Source: Dyella lutea (GTDB lineage Bacteria > Pseudomonadota > Gammaproteobacteria > Xanthomonadales > Rhodanobacteraceae). Taken from it: 64,000 nucleotides of DNA. Location of the stretch: NCBI RefSeq assembly GCF_024158035.1, contig NZ_JAMZEK010000003.1, forward strand, positions 310,001 to 374,000. Direction: 5' to 3'. Every line of letters starts with the position of its first letter. The stretch's first letter is position 1. Below are positions 58,473-64,000 of the stretch, one piece after another. Below the pieces are notes generated by a model. The model searched no databases. It saw nothing but the letters and a program-made list of their open reading frames with translations, and was not told the origin of the DNA. Position numbers and translations under genes: made by a program.

Positions 58473-58729
58473 TTAGTGGGTGTTATCGGGGGTAGGTTGA
58501 GCCTGTGAACCCTCAATGCCCACCAGGGCTAGTCGGTACCATGCAACCAGCAGTGCTCGCATAACGAACAAAGCAATGTAGGTCGGCATCACCACACCGT
58601 GCGCACGTACCACAACGCTCAGGGTGTCGAGATGCAAGAGCGGCGGGAGGTCGATACCACGATGATGCCGATCGCCACCGCGATGTAATAGAGGTGTTTG
58701 GTGGGCGAGCGTTCGACTTGGGCACTCAT
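58473..58729 (-). pseudogene. Frameshifted small membrane protein
   Basis: Starting at ATG 58729 the frame reads 36 codons (with a helix HLYYIAVAIGIIVVS) and then stops. Near 58655 a shift of one base would join a second frame that continues open to TAA at 58473-58475, with a second hydrophobic helix (VVMPTYIALFVMRALLVAWYRLALVG). The two halves together would give about 85 residues. This suggests a disrupted two-helix protein. The remaining 58328-58472 and 58730-58896 stretches show nothing recognisable. Confidence 0.4.
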
Positions 58730-58896
58730 GCTTGGAGTTAAGCAGGGGAGAGCGAATCGAGATTGACAGCCATGATTGTCTTTTTTTCAGTGGGGCGGCA
58801 TTGCTAGATTAGCAGGCGGTTGAGAAACCTCGGCACGCCGCGGTGGTCATAGCCGCCCTCGATCATTGCCCGGCTGATTCGATGCGCAGGCCGCCA

Positions 58897-59982
58897 TTAG
58901 TGATTAACGCCTTCGGACACGGAATCACCGGTGTGCGCGAGCGCAGGGAAATCATCGCGGGTTAGGCGATGCATCACGATCGTGCCGCCTTCCGCAGTGG
59001 AAGTCTCAAGCTTTAGGGCGTTTATTTGTGCGCTTCCCGCAATATCTTCGAGTTGGCCAGCCTGGGTGATTAGGCTAATCTCCTTAACCGAAAGGATGCT
59101 TGGCAGTGAAACTATATCGAATTCAAGTATGCGCCCAGGCAAATCAGTTAAGCTGGTAATGGCTCCAGTGGTGTGGATTCGCTGTTTGTGCGTATTGATC
59201 TTCACAAAAAGATCAACGGTTCCATCTGCTGGATGGTAGAACAGGCCGCCTTCTACAATAGGGCCAGCACTGGCATCTGGCGTCAGAGTGGTTTGTAACA
59301 TATTCAATGCAGGAATACCGAACGATAAATCCTCATCTTCTCGATGGTACATGAGTGTGGCTGGCTGATTATTAAAATGAGTCGGGTCGCCCGCATCTTT
59401 TTTAAGCAAGCGCACCCATACGACCGGAAAAAAATGTTCTGCCTGCGCGCGCGACATCTTCGGGAATAGCTTCGAGTTCGGGAATATCTGCATTTCAGTG
59501 ACACGGCCAGCGTCATCGCGGACAAGGCTTACAGTAGGATCAGGGCCTGTCCAATACTCTGGCGTGGCGAACGGGATATTTGGGTCGATGGATGCTAGGT
59601 ATTTATTCCATTGCTTGATAGCTGGTATCAGGACTGGCTCTGATGCGGGAACTTCGTAGACGATGACGGCTCCATAATTGGATATTTGAAACTCGTGACG
59701 CTCAGACTCTTTGAGGATCCGGTCTTGCTCCCTGATATTCTCAGCACGCTGATCCGATTCAGCCTGTGCACGGTACCTGCTTGCCACTACCGTGACCGTA
59801 AGAATTGCGATAGCAACAAGCCCGGAAACAACCGAGCCGGTCACTATGTACCTGTCTGAGGTAGAGAGAGAGCCCACCTTCCGCTTGGAAAGGATGGCCA
59901 AGACACCAAACAACGTCGCGGAGAAAATGGCCAGCAGCTGAAGCGTCCAGCCCGCAGAGGCCCAGAATCCACTACCGATCAC
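58897..59982 (-). CDS. Uncharacterised membrane-anchored protein with two N-terminal helices
   Basis: A 361-residue protein of unknown family. Two hydrophobic helices lie near the N-terminus (TLQLLAIFSATLFGVLAIL and YIVTGSVVSGLVAIAILTVTVVA), followed by a coiled-coil-like charged stretch (QAESDQRAENIREQDRILKESE) and a soluble domain of about 240 residues (FQISNYGAVIVYEVPASEP to the end). The GTG start at 59982 has AAGGAG nine bases upstream; longer frames upstream lack support. Codon use is less GC-rich than around it, a sign of transfer. It converges on the 493-residue gene. Confidence 0.65.
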   Translation of the reverse strand: MIGSGFWASAGWTLQLLAIFSATLFGVLAILSKRKVGSLSTSDRYIVTGSVVSGLVAIAILTVTVVASRYRAQAESDQRAENIREQDRILKESERHEFQISNYGAVIVYEVPASEPVLIPAIKQWNKYLASIDPNIPFATPEYWTGPDPTVSLVRDDAGRVTEMQIFPNSKLFPKMSRAQAEHFFPVVWVRLLKKDAGDPTHFNNQPATLMYHREDEDLSFGIPALNMLQTTLTPDASAGPIVEGGLFYHPADGTVDLFVKINTHKQRIHTTGAITSLTDLPGRILEFDIVSLPSILSVKEISLITQAGQLEDIAGSAQINALKLETSTAEGGTIVMHRLTRDDFPALAHTGDSVSEGVNH

Positions 59983-60132
59983 GCTTCTCTCCTTAGCGCG
60001 AGTACGTGCTTGTGAAGGCCCGCCCATCCCGGCCAGAGGAGCACTGTTGCTCGGATGAATATTACTGCGACTACCAAGCCCCCGCATCTGACGGTGAGAA
60101 TGTTGGAGCAAGGCCAATCATCGGCCCGGTAA

Positions 60133-60712
60133 TTACGATTCGTAATCGGGGACGGTTCTGCTCGCAGCGGGGAGGGTCGGTCCGTTAAGCAGGTAACTCG
60201 CGCGACTGGTCAACAAGCTGCCGGCTTGGAAATACCCTATCACGGTGCTGACTCCACGGTGTTCGGTCATCGCCATCACCTCGCCCAGCGGCACGACCTG
60301 GCGGCCCGCTTCGGTGACAAAGCCCGAGCGCAGGCTATGCGCTGCCCAGTTGCCCTCCAGCCCAGCGAGGGCCGCGCGGCGCTGGACCACACGTGCCACG
60401 TTGTCGGCGGTAATGTCCGTGGTGCCGACAATGCCGCCGCGGTGCAGCCGGTGGAAGAGGGGCCGGTCGCGGTCGGCGCGGCGGCGAGCCAGGCGGCCAG
60501 GTCCTGGGCCACCTTGCCCCGCAGCGGTTTTTCGCGGCGCGGGCCGTCAGTGGTGGTCTTGGTGGCGCCGAGCGCGTAGACCCAGGTGTCGGCATCGAGC
60601 GGGCGCACGTCGGTGACATGCAGCCCCACCACTTCCGAACGCCGCCGCTCCAGACTAGGAGGAAGGCGCGGTCACGAACGCCTCGCAGCCCGTCGGTGGC
60701 AGCCGCACCCGC
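60133..60712 (-). pseudogene. Decayed tyrosine recombinase abutting dif
   Basis: C-terminal half of a phage-type integrase in pieces. One frame gives the RRSEVVGLHVTDVRPLDADTW region (the first catalytic Arg), then KTTTDGPRREKPLRG; another continues with HSLRSGFVTEAGRQVVPLGEVM (the HxxR) and HRGVSTVIGYFQAGSL (His and Tyr). At least one frameshift separates them near 60470, and another near 60660 splits GLRGVRDRAFLL from the Arg region. Homology ends right at the dif site at 60714, and the N-terminal half is missing. Confidence 0.75.
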
Positions 60713-60713
60713 A

Positions 60714-60741
60714 ATTGCGCATAATGTATATTATGTAAAAT
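60714..60741. other. dif site, XerC/XerD chromosome dimer resolution site
   Basis: The arms ATTGCGCATAA (60714-60724) and TTATGTAAAAT (60731-60741) flank the six-base centre TGTATA (60725-60730). This matches the E. coli dif at 25 of 28 positions, with identity through the centre and inner arms, and is the classical gammaproteobacterial form. XerC and XerD resolve chromosome dimers here with FtsK. It indicates the replication terminus, unless it is a copy carried by a mobile element. Confidence 0.85.
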
Positions 60742-60786
60742 AAAGAATGGCCCCACGACGGGCTTGGCATGCGTGTCGTCACCCAA

Positions 60787-60986
60787 TTAACCGTGTCACC
60801 GACCCACTTAACCCTGTCACTCCGCGTAACCATGTCACCTTCTTACAGGATTGCACTCGTCACGCGATCAAATGGGATCTGCGGCAACCCCAGAGCTTGG
60901 TCTGAGAAACGACAGAGTTGAGATTCGCCGTGTGATCTCGCCGAGAGCTGACCACTTAACCATGTCACCCAGTTAACCGTGTCGCT
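60787..60986. repeat. Five short direct repeats, TTAACCNTGTCAC type
   Basis: Copies start at 60787, 60808, 60826, 60956 and 60973. The common core is TAACCNTGTCAC, with slight variation (the last copy ends TGTCGC). All have the same direction. They lie in the 60742-61127 stretch, which has no gene. Clusters of short repeats like this occur at the ends of IS21- and Tn7-like elements as transposase-binding sites. Which element this came from is unknown. Confidence 0.65.
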
Positions 60987-61127
60987 ATTTTTCGACGCTT
61001 TCGGGGCGCCATGAGGCTGCGACGTGCTGATGCGCCGCTGGTTCTCAGTTGCTGCGGCTGGCTGAACGTAGATCGGGGGCGTAGCCTGACGCGACCGGCC
61101 GCCGGCGGTGAGCCACGCTCCGAAAAG

Positions 61128-61358
61128 TCATTTCTTCTTGGGCATGTCCCGCACGAGCTGGTGCAGACTTTTGCCGGTGCGCTCGCGCACGGTTTCGAGC
61201 TTGGCGTCGGACCGAATGCCGGCGGCAAAGTCATCGCCGTACTCTCGGCGCAAGGTGGATACCAAGGTATCGCCTCGCTTCTGACGGATCTCGCCGGCCT
61301 TCGGCGGGTTTTGGTCGCGGGTCCGCCCATCCAGTCCACGCGGTAGCTTGGTCGCCAT
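61128..61358 (-). CDS. Small basic hypothetical protein
   Basis: A 76-residue basic protein (MATKLPRGLDGRTRDQNPP start; GDTLVSTLRREYGDDFAAGIRSDAKLETVRERTGKSLHQLV in the middle; ends PKKK). No family recognised; the pattern is of a DNA-binding or element-borne small protein. AAGGAG lies six bases before the ATG, so it is likely real. It follows the CxxC membrane protein gene by ten bases, suggesting a two-gene operon. Confidence 0.6.
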   Translation of the reverse strand: MATKLPRGLDGRTRDQNPPKAGEIRQKRGDTLVSTLRREYGDDFAAGIRSDAKLETVRERTGKSLHQLVRDMPKKK

Positions 61359-61368
61359 ACATCGCTCC

Positions 61369-61707
61369 TTAGATTGAGTGGTTTTTGCTACATCCCAGGC
61401 AGCGCCGATACGCACCCCAGCGCCCCTGACGTTCACGGCCTAACAGGCAACCACAGACATAGCATGAGTCCGCGTGACCTCGCTGCCACAGCAGCAGCCG
61501 TGCGAATTGAACGAGGTAATACAACGCGCTGGCACCTACCCCCAACGCCACAAGGGTGCCAGGAAGTTCGGGCCACACGGGTGCGCCCCCCATGGAGACC
61601 GGAACGTCCAACAAGGCCTTGGACACCACCGCGGCGAGTAGCGAAGCCAGCAGCGGTACCACGCTTGGCACCAATAGCCGAGCGCACATTCGCGAGACAT
61701 ACGACAT
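61369..61707 (-). CDS. Small membrane protein with two CxxC pairs
   Basis: A 112-residue protein with two hydrophobic helices (about residues 10-35 and 50-72) and a C-terminal zinc-ribbon-like domain (CYVCG and CLGCSKN, separated by about 18 residues). GGAGG precedes the ATG. The function is unknown. It lies just upstream of the small basic protein gene, and both lie between dif and the intact integrase, on the strand opposite to it. Confidence 0.65.
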   Translation of the reverse strand: MSYVSRMCARLLVPSVVPLLASLLAAVVSKALLDVPVSMGGAPVWPELPGTLVALGVGASALYYLVQFARLLLWQRGHADSCYVCGCLLGRERQGRWGAYRRCLGCSKNHSI

Positions 61708-61889
61708 CGAAGCTTCCTCCCTGCAATTTCGCCGGGATTGTCGTGACTAGCCATCTCATATTTCGCGACAGCCCGTTTCGATCGGACTGCAGGGTTAGTC
61801 AAGCCGTGGTGCGTTGTTATTTGTCAGCGTCCCACCAAAAGCTTAAATCATAAGATGCTGAAAAGCATACAGATTCATAGCAAAATTAT

Positions 61890-61917
61890 ATAGCGAATAA
61901 TGACACTTATTCGCTAT
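61890..61917. repeat. Palindrome with 11-bp arms and six-base centre before the integrase gene
   Basis: ATAGCGAATAA (61890-61900) and TTATTCGCTAT (61907-61917) are perfect 11-base complements around TGACAC. This is the same geometry as dif (11-6-11), though the arms differ in sequence. It lies 45 bases before the integrase ATG in an AT-rich stretch. It could be the crossover site of that recombinase, or its operator. The rest of 61708-61961 shows nothing else. Confidence 0.6.
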
Positions 61918-61961
61918 TATTGGGTATCGGCGCCGTCCAGGTGCCTTTGGGATGCCCCGCC

Positions 61962-63044
61962 ATGACCGAGCCCAACGCCCTCCCCCTGCGCGTCGTCGAC
62001 GCGCTGCAGGAACTCACTGCGGTGCCGGCGGTGGCGCCCGACATCCATGCGCCGCGGCCCGCCCTGGCGTCGTCGGTCGAGGCGGTGCTCGCACGGCTGG
62101 CCACCTGGTCGAGCGACTTTGCCGCCGGCAGCGCACCGGCCACGGTGAAAGCGGTGCGCTCGGACTGGACCCAGTACCTCGCCTGGTGCGAAGCGACCGG
62201 CATGACACCCCTGCCCGCCTCCGTGGACCAACTCGAGGCCTTCCTGGCAGCGGCGATCGACAAGGGGCGCAAGCGCGCCACCGTAGACCGTTATCTGTAT
62301 ACGGTTGGTCTGGTGCACGTCGCCGCGGGCCTGCCGAGTCCGTCGAAGGATCCGGACTGGCCGGTGAAATGGAAGAAGCTGATCCGGCGCCTGAAAGGCA
62401 CCGGCGGCCATGCTCGCAAGCAAGCCGGCGAGCTCGACAGCGCCGGTGTCGAGACCATTCTGGCCACGCTCGGCGACAGTCCGCGCGACCTGCGCGACGC
62501 CGCGCTGCTGGCGATCGCCTCGGACACGCTGTGCCGCGAATCGGAGCTGGTGGCCATTTGCGTCGAGCACCTTCACCACAACCGTCGCCGCAACACCTGG
62601 TCGCTGCACGTGCCTTTCTCCAAGACCAACCAGGACGGCGCTGCGCCGGACTATCGCTTCGTGAGCTTGGCCACGATCGCCCGGGTCCGCGCCTGGCAGG
62701 CGGCAGCCAACATTACCGCCGGCGCCCTCTTCCGCCCGCTCGGTGGGCGGCCTAAGGCGACGGGGGATTCAGCTGAGGCGTTGCTGCCGCAGGAAGTGGC
62801 GCGGATCTTTCGGCGGCGGGCGAAGGCCGCCTGCTTAGAGAACGCCAGCAGCATAAGTGGGCATTCGACGCGGATCGGTTCCGCGAACGACCTAGCCGAG
62901 CATGGCGCCACCGGGACTCAGATACAGTTGGCGGGCGGGTGGAAGACCGATCGCATGGTGTCGTACTACACACGCCGATCCAATGCAGGAGCCAATGCCA
63001 TGACCACTCTACGTCTCACCGCGACTTCCAAGAAGACGGACTAG
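61962..63044 (+). CDS. Tyrosine recombinase/integrase, intact
   Basis: A 360-residue tyrosine recombinase. An N-terminal core-binding (SAM-like) domain covers about residues 30-130 (TVKAVRSDWTQYLAWCEATG). The catalytic domain has the first Arg in LCRESELVAI, the HxxR in SGHSTRIGSAN and the C-terminal GGWKTDRMVSYYTR with the nucleophile Tyr. ATG 61962 is used because upstream codons lack a ribosome site and homology. It is not XerC or XerD by sequence, but its place near dif suggests use of the terminus as integration site. The NERD/NTPase gene follows after 32 bases. Confidence 0.9.
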   Translation: MTEPNALPLRVVDALQELTAVPAVAPDIHAPRPALASSVEAVLARLATWSSDFAAGSAPATVKAVRSDWTQYLAWCEATGMTPLPASVDQLEAFLAAAIDKGRKRATVDRYLYTVGLVHVAAGLPSPSKDPDWPVKWKKLIRRLKGTGGHARKQAGELDSAGVETILATLGDSPRDLRDAALLAIASDTLCRESELVAICVEHLHHNRRRNTWSLHVPFSKTNQDGAAPDYRFVSLATIARVRAWQAAANITAGALFRPLGGRPKATGDSAEALLPQEVARIFRRRAKAACLENASSISGHSTRIGSANDLAEHGATGTQIQLAGGWKTDRMVSYYTRRSNAGANAMTTLRLTATSKKTD

Positions 63045-63076
63045 ACGCATCTTTCTCGCGCTGGGGCACCTCTTTT

Positions 63077-64000
63077 ATGAAAAACGATTTGCCTAGCGCG
63101 GTCGAGATCTATATTGGCGCTCCGATTGAAGTGCGCTCTGAGCAGCAGGTATTGCGCAAGATCGTCAGGGCTCTAGAGGCCATGGGCCTAGCTGCCCACG
63201 TCTTCTGCAATTTCCACGTTGGCGGGCGTCAGGTCGACTTCATGGTCGCTACCGCGCGCGCCACGCTGGTCATCGAAGTCAAAACCTTTGCAGGTCCCGT
63301 GCGAGGTCGGCAAAACGGGCAGTGGCGACGACTCGATGCGGAAGGCAGCCGTGGGCTCGGCAACCCCTATCAGCAAGTGTTATATGCCAAGAATGCCCTG
63401 CGTGACGCCATGCGTGCATTAAGCGATGACGTCGTCGGCTACCCGAATGCATGCATCGTAGTTGAGCCGCGACTTCCGCCGGATTCTGACGTGGCTGTGG
63501 ACGATTACAAAGTCACGCTCATCAATGGAGATGACATCGCGACAGTCCTGAACTCCCCGTCGCAAGCCCGCTGGTCATACAGCCAGTGGAGGAACATGGC
63601 TGACCACCTTGCACTGCGCAAGGTACCCACAATCGATGCTGCTTGGTCGTCCGCACTGCTGCACGCCGAGGACGAGGTAGCGCGATATACGCGCGCCTTT
63701 AAGGAGCTCTATCAGCGGGAGGCAGACACCCTGCTTTTAGACACCTATGCACTGAATGGCTCTGCGATCGACACGCCCACTTATGTTGACTACGTGGTGA
63801 AGACGCGCCGAAGTTCGCTGGTTTTTGGTCCTTCGGGGTGCGGAAAGTCGCTCTTAGCCGCGCGGGTCGCCCTGGCCTGGCAAGACGGTGGCGGCATCAG
63901 CGTGTTGCTTGCCGCGAAATATTTTGAGAACGACTTTCGACAGTTGCTAGACCGTGATCTAGGACTGCTTGACACTAGCTCATCAGCGCTTTTGAACGCC
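63077..64000 (+). CDS. NERD-domain/P-loop NTPase protein, N-terminal part (cut by window edge)
   Basis: An open frame of 308 codons that runs off the right edge. Residues about 20-135 form a nuclease-related NERD domain: Asp54 in GRQVDFMV, Glu67 and Lys69 in LVIEVKTFAG (the PD-(D/E)XK core) and a Gln/Tyr pair in NPYQQVLYAKNAL. A P-loop follows, Walker A GPSGCGKSLL at residues 251-260, so an ATPase domain continues beyond the window. NERD-NTPase fusions occur in defence islands and mobile elements. It is in line with the integrase, 32 bases after it. Confidence 0.8.
   Translation, partial: MKNDLPSAVEIYIGAPIEVRSEQQVLRKIVRALEAMGLAAHVFCNFHVGGRQVDFMVATARATLVIEVKTFAGPVRGRQNGQWRRLDAEGSRGLGNPYQQVLYAKNALRDAMRALSDDVVGYPNACIVVEPRLPPDSDVAVDDYKVTLINGDDIATVLNSPSQARWSYSQWRNMADHLALRKVPTIDAAWSSALLHAEDEVARYTRAFKELYQREADTLLLDTYALNGSAIDTPTYVDYVVKTRRSSLVFGPSGCGKSLLAARVALAWQDGGGISVLLAAKYFENDFRQLLDRDLGLLDTSSSALLNA

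Noticed and set aside
61254-61267. GATACCAAGGTATC palindrome resembling the GGTATCG operator family
   Set aside because: It lies inside the coding part of a small gene and lacks the CGATACC arms and the GATTGCAC flank of the other sites.

Overview
This window looks like chromosome from a high-GC gammaproteobacterium of the Xanthomonadales, most likely the Rhodanobacteraceae (Rhodanobacter, Dyella, Luteibacter or Frateuria type). The evidence is the core gene content (recJ, asnB, prfB with its RF2 frameshift, lysS, bolA, smc followed by zipA), the strong GC bias at third codon positions, and a dif site whose central part is identical to the gammaproteobacterial sequence. A dif site implies that the right end lies at the replication terminus. 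The genus is an inference.

Region 1 (1-7.0 kb) holds core genes on the plus strand: the end of recJ, a SpoIIAA-like protein, asnB, prfB, a small exported protein and lysS. asnB is preceded by an apparently complete transcription attenuator: a 42-codon leader peptide with seven Asn codons in an 11-codon stretch, then a perfect 12-bp terminator hairpin and a perfect 13-bp competing antiterminator. I know of no described asparagine attenuator of this kind.

Region 2 (7.1-26 kb) is a block of about 19 kb entirely on the minus strand, read from phaC towards a short YidC. It carries polyhydroxybutyrate genes (phaC, phasin, acetoacetyl-CoA reductase), a FabI-like reductase, a hydratase-phosphotransacetylase fusion, acetate kinase, a complete N-type rotary ATPase operon (atpDCQRBEFAG), a LOG-family protein, a beta-CASP nuclease, phosphoketolase and a second YidC. 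Two FNR/ANR-type palindromes sit before phaC and atpD. Together this reads as a low-oxygen or redox-stress module: phosphoketolase, Pta and AckA give acetyl phosphate, acetyl-CoA and ATP, PHB acts as a reductant sink, and the N-ATPase acts as an ion pump.

Region 3 (26-31.2 kb) returns to core genes: YciI-like, BolA, SMC and ZipA.

Region 4 (31.3-54.6 kb) is accessory: many single-gene oxidoreductases and alpha/beta hydrolases, two Ohr peroxidases, a P460 cytochrome, a metallo-beta-lactamase-fold protein, a thioredoxin-like protein lacking its second cysteine, an AraC regulator, a decayed IS256 element beside a broken TRIC-type gene, a multi-PAS histidine kinase with two FixJ-like response regulators, and a winged-helix/NTPase/TPR regulator. 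Related palindromes built on GGTATCG-N2-CGATACC occur at three places.

Region 5 (54.9-64 kb) starts with an ABC-F ATPase and then becomes a genomic island of lower GC. It has a novel 493-residue protein with a Gly/Asn-rich repeat and a hydrophobic C-terminus, a frameshifted membrane protein, an orphan two-helix membrane protein, a decayed tyrosine recombinase abutting dif, short direct repeats, two small genes, an intact tyrosine recombinase preceded by a dif-like palindrome, and the start of a NERD nuclease-P-loop NTPase gene that runs off the right edge. This is the likeliest place for an uncharacterised defence system.
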